Below, piece after piece: positions 33,567-41,150 of a DNA stretch of 64,000 nt. The first letter of the stretch is position 1. Each line of letters starts with the position of its first letter. Made by a program: the position numbers and the translations under genes. The notes below the pieces were generated by a model, which was not told the origin of the DNA, searched no databases, and saw only the letters and a program-made list of their open reading frames with translations. This DNA is from Peptococcaceae bacterium BICA1-7 (GTDB lineage: Bacteria > Bacillota > Desulfotomaculia > Desulfotomaculales > Desulfocucumaceae), in contig JUEB01000020.1 of the NCBI GenBank assembly GCA_000802095.1, forward strand, positions 62,001-126,000. The letters are read 5' to 3'.

Positions 33567-33926
33567 TTACTGCTCAACCTTTTCCTGGGGCTTTAGCTTA
33601 TTAATCACATCAGGAATTACTTCAGCCAATTGGGCCAGACTGCCCTTTTGACTCAGTGAGTATACCTGCACACTGCCCCCCTGCATTATGATCAGCGCAG
33701 TAGGGGAAAGCTTCATGCCCGCTCCCCCGCCGCTGCCTTTCCCCCCCCCGCTTTTTTCGTCCTGCCCCTCGCCGCTGCCCATGCCAAAGCCCAGGGAAGC
33801 AGTCAGTATGGGGATAATGGTCGTGTCGCCGTTAATAATGGGCTCGCCTACAACGGTCTTGGTGGATACAAGATTCTCAAGGCGGGAAACAAGGGCATCA
33901 ATGTCTTCTTTAAACATATTGGGCAC
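33567..33926 (-). CDS. ytfJ: Sporulation protein YtfJ/GerW family
   Basis: Spore-associated protein of the GerW/YtfJ family (119 aa). The start MPNMFKEDIDALVSRLENLV, the TVVGEPIINGDTTIIPI core and the Gly-rich segment (EKSGGGKGSGGGAGMKL) followed by SPTALIIMQGGSVQVYSL are diagnostic. In Bacillus the gene is expressed in the forespore and affects germination. It overlaps the DUF2953 gene by 17 bp and is the last gene of a coupled operon headed by an ECF-type sigma factor. Confidence 0.93.
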   Translation of the reverse strand: MPNMFKEDIDALVSRLENLVSTKTVVGEPIINGDTTIIPILTASLGFGMGSGEGQDEKSGGGKGSGGGAGMKLSPTALIIMQGGSVQVYSLSQKGSLAQLAEVIPDVINKLKPQEKVEQ

Positions 33927-34587
33927 CCTCCTTATGTTTTCTTCTGATGATAAATTTGTTTTTTAATTGGCCCCACCATAGCTTCCTGACCGGCCCGGTC
34001 AGGAGAAGGCGAAGGGTGAGCCCAATGATTGTAATCGGAACGATCCGGCCGGAGGTTTCCAGGTCAACATCCAGAATTGGCCCGTTAAAATCAGCCTCCA
34101 GTGCAGGCTTGAAATGCTCGGAGCGCAACGCAGCCAATAGTCCGGCCAGCAGGCCGGTCAGGGCCGGGTCGCCGGCGCCATAGACACCGTTTAATCGCAG
34201 CCTCAGCCGGCAGGACCTGAAGATACTTTTTAAGTATTCCAGAACCAGGGCCAAAAGCTGTCTGTTAAGCACGGTAAAGACTTTCGAAAAGCTTAAACCG
34301 TGTTTTTTCCCCCGCGCCTTTGTTTTCTTCCGGGGCTTCTTTGCCCTGGCAGTTCCCTGCTTATTGCGGAATACAGGCAGCGCTATTCCGGCCAGCCGTA
34401 CCCCGAAGGACTTTTGGCTCCCGTTAATGCCCACGGAGGCGGCCAGCAGGCCCCAGGCCAGCCTGGCCTCCAGCCGCTGCTGTTCCCTGGTGCCCAGGCG
34501 GCCCCCGGCTTTAAAGGTCAGCGGAACGCTTAAAATTACCACAGGCAGCAAGGCCAGTATTAGAATAAAAAACGCCCAGCCACTCAA
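33910..34587 (-). CDS. DUF2953 protein (YtfI-like)
   Basis: A 225-aa DUF2953 protein of unknown function, the usual partner of ytfJ in spore formers. It starts with a membrane helix (FFILILALLPVVILSVPLTF), followed by LEARLAWGLLAASVGI, a basic patch (KKPRKKTKARGKKHGL) and the conserved GVYGAGDPALTGLLAGLLAAL segment, then a second hydrophobic stretch (IVPITIIGLTLRLLL). It overlaps both neighbours (4 bp with the anti-sigma gene, 17 bp with ytfJ), showing translational coupling. Confidence 0.85.
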   Translation of the reverse strand: MSGWAFFILILALLPVVILSVPLTFKAGGRLGTREQQRLEARLAWGLLAASVGINGSQKSFGVRLAGIALPVFRNKQGTARAKKPRKKTKARGKKHGLSFSKVFTVLNRQLLALVLEYLKSIFRSCRLRLRLNGVYGAGDPALTGLLAGLLAALRSEHFKPALEADFNGPILDVDLETSGRIVPITIIGLTLRLLLTGPVRKLWWGQLKNKFIIRRKHKEGAQYV

Positions 34588-35024
34588 CGCTTATCACGCC
34601 TTTTACCGTTAATCAGTCCTGCCACGGAGGAAACTCCACGGATGACGGCAGGCAGGCTGCGTATTGTTGTCCTGGCCAGAATCCCCAGCTGTGATGGGCC
34701 AGGAATTTGAGCAATCCCGGCGAGGGCGGGCTGCCAGGCCAGCTTCTGGGCGTCCCACAGGCTTAACCCTCCCTCTTTTTGACGTCTGGCTGCGACGGCC
34801 CTGGCCACTGCCTGCTGGCGAATATAAGGAAGTTCCGGCGGGACCTCCATCTCCTCATACTGTTCAAGTTCCAGCCAAAGCAATCTCAGCCGCGACATTT
34901 CCTGACGGCAGGCCTGGCAGCCGCCAAGGTGCTGTCGAATTTGATTTAACTCCAACGGGTTCAGTTCGCCGTCCAGAAAGGACTGCAGGGCTTCCACACT
35001 GCACTTCAATACTATCTCTCCCAT
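34584..35024 (-). CDS. Anti-sigma factor with zinc-finger (ZAS) domain
   Basis: A 146-aa protein with an N-terminal zf-HC2/ZAS domain: LQSFLDGELNPLEL then HLGGCQACRQEM (H-x3-C-x2-C), which usually binds and inhibits an ECF sigma factor. No certain membrane helix follows; a moderately hydrophobic stretch occurs near residues 105-135 (LGILARTTIRSLPAVIRGVS). It overlaps the sigma gene by 13 bp and the DUF2953 gene by 4 bp. Release probably responds to a signal unknown from sequence. Confidence 0.88.
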   Translation of the reverse strand: MGEIVLKCSVEALQSFLDGELNPLELNQIRQHLGGCQACRQEMSRLRLLWLELEQYEEMEVPPELPYIRQQAVARAVAARRQKEGGLSLWDAQKLAWQPALAGIAQIPGPSQLGILARTTIRSLPAVIRGVSSVAGLINGKRRDKR

Positions 35025-35590
35025 CCGTAAGCTCCTGCCAACTGGCTTCGCAATTGCTGTCTGGCGCGAAAAAGGTAAGTCTTCACTGTTCCCAGCGGCA
35101 ATTCGGTGGTGGCAGCAATTTCTTCATAGCTGAGCCCCTCCTGGTGCCTCATTACCAGCACTAACCTCTGTTGGGGAGGAAGCCGGCTTACCGCCTGCTG
35201 GATTACTTCCCGGGTATCCTGCCATTCCGCCGCATCCGCAGGATCGTCCGCACTTCCACTGAGGGTATCTCCAAGCACCACACCATCGGCCACCGGCTGA
35301 TCCAGTGAAACTGTCTGTGGTGCACGCCGCTTCAGGCAGTTCAGGCATACATTTACGGTCACCTGCCGCAGCCAGGGCTTTAAAGGGCGGCCAAGCTGAA
35401 AATTATCCAGCCCGGTCAGTATTTTCACCAGTGCTTCCTGGGTAAAATCCAGGGCGTCCTCCCGTGATCCGCTGATCTTATAACACAGCCGGTAGACATA
35501 CGCTTCATAACGGGATAATAAAAGCCGGCAGGCCTCTTCTTCACCTTCACGGCAGCGGATGATCAATTTATGGTCTGTGTTGGATTCCAC
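35012..35590 (-). CDS. RNA polymerase sigma factor, ECF type
   Basis: A 192-aa sigma-70 family factor with regions 2 and 4 only. Region 2: LLLSRYEAYVYRLCYKISGS and EDALDFTQEALVKILTGLDNF with PWLRQVTVNVCLNCLKRR. Region 4: LPPQQRLVLVMRHQEGLSYEEIAATTELPLGTVKTYLFRARQQL, an HTH that reads the -35. It starts at GTG after AGGGGGGGCAACG. Overlap with the anti-sigma gene shows a sigma/anti-sigma pair, here coupled to ytfJ and DUF2953. It may control its own operon. Confidence 0.92.
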   Translation of the reverse strand: MESNTDHKLIIRCREGEEEACRLLLSRYEAYVYRLCYKISGSREDALDFTQEALVKILTGLDNFQLGRPLKPWLRQVTVNVCLNCLKRRAPQTVSLDQPVADGVVLGDTLSGSADDPADAAEWQDTREVIQQAVSRLPPQQRLVLVMRHQEGLSYEEIAATTELPLGTVKTYLFRARQQLRSQLAGAYGWER

Positions 35591-35706
35591 CGTTGCCCCC
35601 CCTTTAAGGGTTCCACTAATCTATACACCCGTCAGAGGTAAAAAGTTTCAGCTCAAAAAAAATAGGTAGTGAATAGTCATCAGCCGCTGCTTTGTCCTAA
35701 ATGAAA

Positions 35707-35737
35707 AAATAAACCCCTTATCACCAGGGGTTTATTT
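35707..35737 (-). terminator. Intrinsic terminator after the DEAD-box gene
   Basis: Stem AAATAAACCCC / GGGGTTTATTT with a 9-nt loop; on the minus strand it is followed by a T-rich run. Confidence 0.85.
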
Positions 35738-35770
35738 AATATTATGCTTATGAATCTGTCACCTTAATCA

Positions 35771-37378
35771 TTACCTGCCTCTGGCAGGCTCCACCGATAT
35801 CTTCCTCCCCTTCACCAGGGCCTGGCGGTGCAGGTAGCCTATGACGCAGCTGGCCCACTCCTCGGGAACCTCCACAAAGGTGAATTTATCGTATATCCTT
35901 ATATCTCCAATTAGATTGGCCGGTATTCCAGACTCGTCGCATATTATACGGATAAGCTCCGGGGGCCTGATATTGTCGGAGCGGCCTACACTCATAAAAA
36001 GCCGTACCATACCAGGCTTGGCCCCGGTATTTTCATAAGAGCGATCATCGGAGCGGGGGCTTATCGGCTGCTGCTGCTGCTGCTCCTCCTCCGCGGGGCC
36101 GTAGGCCATCTTAAGCGCGGCCGCAGCTATATCCACCGGGTCGTAATCATCCAGCAGGGGGTTGACCATGTTCCTGTAATAGCCAAGCTTGCCCTCCTCA
36201 ATAATCATGCGCAGCCTCTCCTTAAGCCCCTCCTTCTGCCTTTCAGCAATGTCGGCGGGCTCGGGCAGTATCTCCCGGCGAATTCTGGTCCTGGTCATCC
36301 TCTCTATGAGCTTGAGCTGGGCATACTCCCTGGGAGTTACCAGGGTCACAGCGGTGCCCGACTTGCCGGCCCTGCCGGTCCGGCCTATGCGGTGAACATA
36401 AAACTCAACATCCTGGGGCAAATCATAGTTTATAACATGGGATACATTCTCTATATCCAGCCCCCGGGCGGCCACATCGGTGGCCACCAGCACATCCACC
36501 TGGTTATTTTTAAAGCGTCTCATCACCTGGTTTCTCTGGTACTGGCTTAAGTCCCCGTGCAGACCGGCCACCGGGTAGGCCCTGGCCTCCAGCCTCTCTG
36601 TCAGATCATCAACGCCTCTCTTGGTGCGGCAGAAAACAATGGCCTTGGTCATATCCAGAAAATCCAGCAGTCTGGTCATGGTCTCCACCTTGGTCCTCTC
36701 ACGGGTCTCGTAATAGACCTGGTCAATAAGGGGCACGGTGATGCTTTCCTTGCTGACAGTGATGTACTCGGGGTTATTAAGGTAGCGGTTGGACAGGTCC
36801 ATTATCTCCCGGGGCATTGTTGCAGAAAAGAGCAGGGTCTGCCTTTCCTCCGGGGTCGACCTCAATATGGCCTCAATATCCTCGATGAAGCCCATGTCCA
36901 GCATTTCATCCGCCTCATCAAGCACCACCATCTTGACCCTGTCCAGTATAAGAGTTCTTCTCCTTAGGTGGTCTAAAAGCCTTCCAGGGGTACCGATGAC
37001 CACATGCACACCCTGCTTAAGCACCCGTATCTGCCTGTCAATGGACTGCCCCCCATATATGGGCAGAGTCCTTACCCTGCGGTGCCGGCCTATGCGGGAT
37101 ATCTCCTCGGCCACCTGTATGGCCAGCTCTCTGGTGGGGGTTACCACCAGGGCCTGAATACCTGCCTTGAGGTTTACCATCTCCACAATGGGTATTCCGA
37201 AGGCGGCGGTTTTACCGGTACCTGTCTGGGCCTGCCCGATAACATCCTTTCCATCATTCAGCAGGGGCACCGCCCTTACCTGGATGGGGGTGGGCTCCTC
37301 AAAGCCCATGTCGGCCAGGGCCTGGGCTATCTTTCTGGTTACCTGTAATTCTCCAAAGTTAACATATTCAATTGGCAC
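35771..37378 (-). CDS. DEAD-box RNA helicase with DbpA-type RNA-binding domain
   Basis: ATP-dependent RNA helicase, probably in ribosome assembly or cold response. The start was set at GTG 7 nt after AAAGGAG; an ATG two codons upstream is too close. The core has all motifs: FEEPTPIQVRAVP (Q), AQTGTGKT, PTRELA, TPGRLLDHL, VLDEADEMLDMGF, SATMP, IVFCRTKRGVDDL, ARGLDIENV and HRIGRTGRAG. After residue ~380 come a helical linker, a Gln run (EEEQQQQQPISP) and a DbpA-like RNA-binding domain (VRLFMSVGRSDNIRPPELIR), which in DbpA/YxiN directs the protein to 23S rRNA. Confidence 0.95.
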   Translation of the reverse strand: MPIEYVNFGELQVTRKIAQALADMGFEEPTPIQVRAVPLLNDGKDVIGQAQTGTGKTAAFGIPIVEMVNLKAGIQALVVTPTRELAIQVAEEISRIGRHRRVRTLPIYGGQSIDRQIRVLKQGVHVVIGTPGRLLDHLRRRTLILDRVKMVVLDEADEMLDMGFIEDIEAILRSTPEERQTLLFSATMPREIMDLSNRYLNNPEYITVSKESITVPLIDQVYYETRERTKVETMTRLLDFLDMTKAIVFCRTKRGVDDLTERLEARAYPVAGLHGDLSQYQRNQVMRRFKNNQVDVLVATDVAARGLDIENVSHVINYDLPQDVEFYVHRIGRTGRAGKSGTAVTLVTPREYAQLKLIERMTRTRIRREILPEPADIAERQKEGLKERLRMIIEEGKLGYYRNMVNPLLDDYDPVDIAAAALKMAYGPAEEEQQQQQPISPRSDDRSYENTGAKPGMVRLFMSVGRSDNIRPPELIRIICDESGIPANLIGDIRIYDKFTFVEVPEEWASCVIGYLHRQALVKGRKISVEPARGR

Positions 37379-37390
37379 TAGCATTCTCCT

Positions 37391-37891
37391 TTATTCACGG
37401 TTATTCAAAAGCTCCAAAAGGAGCATTGTAAGGGCTTCCTGTACGGTGGCCGTCCTTATTTGGGCCCTGCTGCCTGCCAGGCGAAGCTCTCTGGCCGTTG
37501 TACCCCGGGGTCCTGTCAGGGCTATATACACCAAGCCCACCGGCTTGCCGGGAGTCCCGCCCCCAGGACCGGCCACTCCGGTTACAGCCAGGCCAAAATC
37601 AGTTTTCATAAGCTTCCTGGCGCCTTCGGCCATGGATCTGGCCACCTGGCCGCTTACCGCCCCATACTGATTTAATTCACCGGCCGGAACTCCCAATACA
37701 ACCTCTTTTATACTGTTGTCATAGGCCACCACGCCCCCGGCGAAATATGCCGAACTTCCCGGAACATCGGTTATCCGGGCGGCAATCATTCCTCCGGTGC
37801 AGGACTCGGCCAGCCCCAGGCTGAGTCCCCTCTCCTCCAGCAGGCGGCCAACCTCTTCTTCAATGATCTGTGACCCTTGCCAGCAGTTCAT
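37391..37891 (-). CDS. CinA C-terminal domain protein (NMN amidohydrolase-type)
   Basis: A 166-aa stand-alone CinA C-terminal (PncC) domain that deamidates nicotinamide mononucleotide. Signature: LGLAESCTGGMIAARITDVPGSSAYFAGGVVAYDN (in the file as two adjoining stretches), then VLGVPAGELNQYGAVSGQVA and DFGLAVTGVAGPGGGTPGKPVGLVYIAL. The N-terminal MoCF-like domain of full CinA is absent. It is just upstream of the DEAD-box gene (12-bp gap), so the two may form an operon. The start has only a weak site (GTGGTGAT). Confidence 0.92.
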   Translation of the reverse strand: MNCWQGSQIIEEEVGRLLEERGLSLGLAESCTGGMIAARITDVPGSSAYFAGGVVAYDNSIKEVVLGVPAGELNQYGAVSGQVARSMAEGARKLMKTDFGLAVTGVAGPGGGTPGKPVGLVYIALTGPRGTTARELRLAGSRAQIRTATVQEALTMLLLELLNNRE

Positions 37892-37970
37892 AGTATAAAA
37901 TCACCACACAGTAAAATGCCCAACTGTATTTATTCGCCAGTGGTTGTAGAATATCCTTTTAATATACAAA

Positions 37971-38049
37971 AAGGCTGTAAGAACAACCCCCGGGCGCAGT
38001 GGCAACGTTAAACAGCGCCCTATCCCACAGGGATGGTCTTTACAGCCTT
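37971..38049 (-). ncRNA. Compact three-way-junction RNA with terminator
   Basis: On the minus strand a perfect 10-bp closing stem, AAGGCTGTAA / TTACAGCCTT, encloses two perfect hairpins: ATCCC-TGT-GGGAT (38022-38034) and GGGCGC / GCGCCC with a loop TGTTTAACGTTGCCACT (37992-38020). The closing stem is followed by T5, so it also works as a terminator. It lies 37 bp after the FtsH-like gene and before pncC. The design is that of a small regulatory RNA or riboswitch-terminator; I do not recognise the class. It could be a composite terminator only. Confidence 0.6.
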
Positions 38050-38085
38050 ATATTATATTTTTACCACGGCATAAAATTTTATACA

Positions 38086-39507
38086 CTATGCAGCGGCAGT
38101 TTCAAGAATCTTTCTCAGTTCCTGCCCCGATATCCTCTCCTGCTCCAGCAGTATTTCCACCACCTCGGCCAGCTCTCTTTTCTTCTTTAATAGAAACTGC
38201 CTCACCCTTTCCTCCTGGGCCTGCAGTATCTTTTTCTGAACCCGGTAGCGGAAGCTCCTGGGAAGGGTCTCGGGGTCCACCACGCCCAACTCCGACATAC
38301 CTGAGTTTATAATCCTATCAGCGGTGCTGGTGGCCTGCAGATAGTCGTTGCCGGCGCCGGTGCTGCGGCCGCCCAGCTCCAGTTCCTCGGCCACCGCCCC
38401 GGCCAGCATGACAGCTATCTGGTTCTCCAGATAGTCCCTGGTATAGAGGTAGGTGTCATCTTCGGGAGTCTGCCTCATATAGCCCAGGGCCTGGCCCCTG
38501 GGGGTAATGGTCAGGGTGGAGACCGACCCTCCCCTTATATGCTCGCTTACAAAGGCATGCCCGGTCTCGTGGATGGCTACTCTTTTCAAATCCTGCAGAG
38601 AGGGCCGGCGGTCCAGCCGCTCCCCCATCATAACCTTGTCCACAGCCTCGTGAAAGTGCCTGTAGTATACTTGATCAAGGCTTTCACGCATAGCCAGGAT
38701 GGCCGCCTCATTGGCCAGGCTCTCCAGGTGAGCGCCGCTAAACCCGAAGGTCTCCCTGGACAGGGACTCCAACTTGACATCATCGGCCAGGGGCTTATTC
38801 CTGGTATGAATCTTTAAGATGTCCAGCCTGCCCTCCCTGTCCGGCAGCTCCACCTTTACCTGACGGTCAAAGCGCCCGGGCCTCAAAAGGGCCGGGTCCA
38901 GCATATCCACCCGGTTGGTGGCGGCCACCACCAGCACCCTCACCGAGTCATCCACCTTGAGCCCGTCCATCTGGACCAGCAGCTCGTTCAGGGTCTGGTC
39001 GTACTCAAGGTGACCTGTTGTCTGACCCCTCTTTCCACCCAGTATCTCAATCTCGTCAATAAATATTATGGAATTGTTCTTACCTATTCGCCTGGACATT
39101 TCCCTGGCCGACTGAAACAGCTTTCTAACCCTCTGAGCTCCCACACCGGCATACATTTCGATAAACTCACTGCCGCTGGCGGCTAAAAAGGAGGCATCGG
39201 TAAAGCTGGCAGCGGCTTTGGCCAGCAGTGTTTTCCCGGTGCCGGGAGGCCCGGTCAGCAAAATCCCCTTGAGGGGCCTGATGCCAAGTTTCTGTATATC
39301 GCTGTGGTTTTTAATAAAGCTTAGCGCTTCCTGCAATTCCTTAATGGCGGCTGCCTGTCCTCCTATATCAGAAAAGGAGGTTTCAATTTTTACCGCCGGC
39401 ACTGAACCGAAATTATTTGCCACCAGACCCCTGGACCGGGCTATAAAGAAAAGGACAATGCCCGCTCCGGCAAGGAATAGCAGCGGTAAAATATCATAGC
39501 CCGCCAC
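38086..39507 (-). CDS. FtsH-like AAA+ zinc metalloprotease without the periplasmic domain
   Basis: A 473-aa FtsH relative. The N-terminus has a membrane segment (ILPLLFLAGAGIVLFFIA) and lacks the usual ~70-residue outer domain. AAA motifs: SDIGGQAAAIKELQEAL, Walker A LTGPPGTGKT (~residue 90), Walker B NSIIFIDEIEILG, SRH ATNRVDMLDPALLRPGRFDRQ. The protease site HETGH is near residue 325 and the third ligand Asp is in AGNDYLQATSTADRI. The GTG start lacks a Shine-Dalgarno. The frame stays open 18 codons further to a CTG (39561) or ATT behind GGAGGGGGG, adding a second hydrophobic segment and overlapping the upstream stop. Partner: the membrane protein gene just upstream. Confidence 0.9.
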   Translation of the reverse strand: MAGYDILPLLFLAGAGIVLFFIARSRGLVANNFGSVPAVKIETSFSDIGGQAAAIKELQEALSFIKNHSDIQKLGIRPLKGILLTGPPGTGKTLLAKAAASFTDASFLAASGSEFIEMYAGVGAQRVRKLFQSAREMSRRIGKNNSIIFIDEIEILGGKRGQTTGHLEYDQTLNELLVQMDGLKVDDSVRVLVVAATNRVDMLDPALLRPGRFDRQVKVELPDREGRLDILKIHTRNKPLADDVKLESLSRETFGFSGAHLESLANEAAILAMRESLDQVYYRHFHEAVDKVMMGERLDRRPSLQDLKRVAIHETGHAFVSEHIRGGSVSTLTITPRGQALGYMRQTPEDDTYLYTRDYLENQIAVMLAGAVAEELELGGRSTGAGNDYLQATSTADRIINSGMSELGVVDPETLPRSFRYRVQKKILQAQEERVRQFLLKKKRELAEVVEILLEQERISGQELRKILETAAA

Positions 39508-39557
39508 AGCGAAAAAAGTCAGCGCCGCCAGGCCGAATCCTATACCAACTTCCTTAA

Positions 39558-40112
39558 TCAGATTGGCCGCCCCCCTCCGTTATAATTAGATGAATCCCCG
39601 GTCCCGGCACGGGACAGTATTTCGTAAAGGTACCTGTCTCCATGATCTATCTGGATGTACAGCCTCTGATCATCCAGTGAAACCCGGGCCTGGGCTCCCT
39701 CGCCAGAGGCCCTCTTCTGGATATAGTCTCCCATCTCCAGGTAGTTGCCCCGGTCCAACGCCTCGTAAGCCGCCAGCCGGGCGTCCCGGTACACACTGTC
39801 AAGCACCTGGTCACGATTATCCTTCACGGATATTTTTACTGTTTGAGATCCAACCGCACTGTCAACTGACTGCTCAATATTCTGGTAAGCCTCCTGGAGA
39901 TTATCCACCTGCTTTAGTGTCACCTCAACCTCCGGTTCCGGCCCCTCGCTGACAATTCTATACGAAGCAATATACTTGTTCTCACTCAGGGCTCCGGCCA
40001 GGGGTCGCTCATAATTTAATCTTTTAAAGGCCCACTGCCCGCCCCAGAGGGCTCCCAAGCCCACCAACAGGGCCAGGGCCACTATATGAAGCTTAATACC
40101 GTTCCACTGCAT
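39558..40112 (-). CDS. Hypothetical single-pass membrane protein, partner of FtsH-like protease
   Basis: A 184-aa protein with an N-terminal membrane helix (IVALALLVGLGALWGGQWAF) and a soluble, charged remainder. No family is recognised. The segment after residue 45 (YIASYRIVSEGPEPEVEVTL) looks like beta strands, followed by an amphipathic helix (VDNLQEAYQNIEQSVDSAV) and VSLDDQRLYIQIDHGDRYLYEIL. The C-tail NYNGGGRPI overlaps the Shine-Dalgarno of the FtsH-like gene. Adjacent position suggests an adaptor or substrate of that protease; this is inference. Confidence 0.7.
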   Translation of the reverse strand: MQWNGIKLHIVALALLVGLGALWGGQWAFKRLNYERPLAGALSENKYIASYRIVSEGPEPEVEVTLKQVDNLQEAYQNIEQSVDSAVGSQTVKISVKDNRDQVLDSVYRDARLAAYEALDRGNYLEMGDYIQKRASGEGAQARVSLDDQRLYIQIDHGDRYLYEILSRAGTGDSSNYNGGGRPI

Positions 40113-40264
40113 GCTGACCTTCCCCCCGTTTATGTGATGTATTGTTAAGTCTTTTTAAGACTGATTTGGTGGCAGATAAAAAACCGGGCGCCCGGATGAA
40201 AATTGATCTCTACCGGCAAAAGGCCCGACAACGTACAATTATAGCACAGGCCGGAAAAATAATA

Positions 40265-40293
40265 AGCAGGTAATAGCTGTATGCCCTACCTGC
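40265..40293. terminator. Bidirectional terminator hairpin
   Basis: AGCAGGTA / TACCTGCT with T-rich flanks on both sides. On the minus strand it ends the hicB unit before the membrane-protein gene. Confidence 0.75.
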
Positions 40294-40311
40294 TTTTTCT
40301 TATATGGAAAG

Positions 40312-40428
40312 CTATCCCATCGAAAGTGGGTGGCCGGTGGCTGGACCATACATAATCTCTTCCAACGTGGCATTTTCCGGCAATCTGCCGATAAGTCTGA
40401 TAACCTCTTTTTTTACAAGATTTCGCAC
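40312..40428 (-). pseudogene. Remnant of a small antitoxin-like gene
   Basis: A 38-codon frame from GTG reads MRNLVKKEVIRLIGRLPENA then TLEEIMYG before unrelated residues and a stop. The phrase RLPENATLEEIMY is typical of short antitoxins that usually continue with YVxxKIxxG. Here the match stops at IMYG, so it appears truncated by recombination. It lies 27 bp downstream of the HicB-like gene, in the same direction. No toxin gene follows. Confidence 0.5.
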
Positions 40429-40455
40429 CTCAAATTAAGCCCCATAAACGAAAGG

Positions 40456-40917
40456 TTATTCCCTCTCGACCCTCTGGAGGTCCAAAACGTCGATAAGTCC
40501 CTCCCGGAGAACCTTGGAAAAATTTACGTTCTTTTCTTCTCCCAGCTCTTTCAGCCACTTCGGGAGAGTGACGTTGACCCTCGAATAATCAGTTTTACGG
40601 TTCCGGTATAAGGACAGGACAACGTCAACCATGGCCACAGTGACCGCCCCTCCCTCGGGGGGGGTTCGGTCATATTCCAGCTTATTAATTGAGGCCGGCC
40701 CGGGAATCTGGTCGCCATCCTCAATCAGGCCTTCCAGGTGGAGAGCAAGTCCTTCCCTGGCAGCGTCCAGGGCTTCCTCAAAAGTGGCTCCGGGGCCGGG
40801 GCCGGAGATAAGGCCGGGGAGGTCGGGAAAGCTAACGCTGCATTGTTCCTGACCGTCCTCGTCAATCCAAAAATGGAAAACTGCGGGGTATACATAATAA
40901 TTTTTGCTTTTAATCAT
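40456..40917 (-). CDS. Orphan HicB-family antitoxin
   Basis: A 153-aa HicB protein. The N-terminal half has the partial RNase H-like HicB fold with CSVSFPDLPGLISGPGPGATFEEALDAAREGLALHLEG (in shorter blocks), the family hallmark. The C-terminal part (RVNVTLPKWLKELGEEKNVN then FSKVLREGLIDVL) is a ribbon-helix-helix DNA-binding domain. No HicA toxin frame is next to it on either side, so it is an orphan. The promoter contains a 14-bp palindrome overlapping the -10, a likely site for autoregulation by its own RHH domain. Confidence 0.88.
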   Translation of the reverse strand: MIKSKNYYVYPAVFHFWIDEDGQEQCSVSFPDLPGLISGPGPGATFEEALDAAREGLALHLEGLIEDGDQIPGPASINKLEYDRTPPEGGAVTVAMVDVVLSLYRNRKTDYSRVNVTLPKWLKELGEEKNVNFSKVLREGLIDVLDLQRVERE

Positions 40918-40993
40918 TTTATATAAACTTCCTTTGGCAATTTTTTAATTTCCTTTGCCGAATAGTGTCTCATCTGACGGCCTTCCTGCCAAT

Positions 40994-41023
40994 ATTATAA
41001 TGCGCATTATGAATGCGTGTCAA
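40994..41023 (-). promoter_or_regulatory. Consensus promoter with palindromic operator for hicB
   Basis: On the minus strand perfect TTGACA and TATAAT are 18 nt apart. The perfect palindrome ATAATGCGCATTAT (40997-41010) covers part of the spacer and -10, and GCATT-CAT-AATGC overlaps it. This arrangement fits an autorepressed antitoxin promoter. Confidence 0.85.
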
Positions 41024-41150
41024 TAAAATCAAATTAGCGGCCTGAGTGTCAGAGCTAATTGTTACACATGACATTCTTTTAATTAATAATAGTTGCTTCC
41101 GGTTGCTTCTGGTTTATCAGATTATATATAATGGAGATGGAGGTGATATT

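Noticed and set aside
40321-40611. Plus-strand ORF opposite the HicB region
   Set aside because: It overlaps the well-supported HicB frame and gives no recognisable protein.
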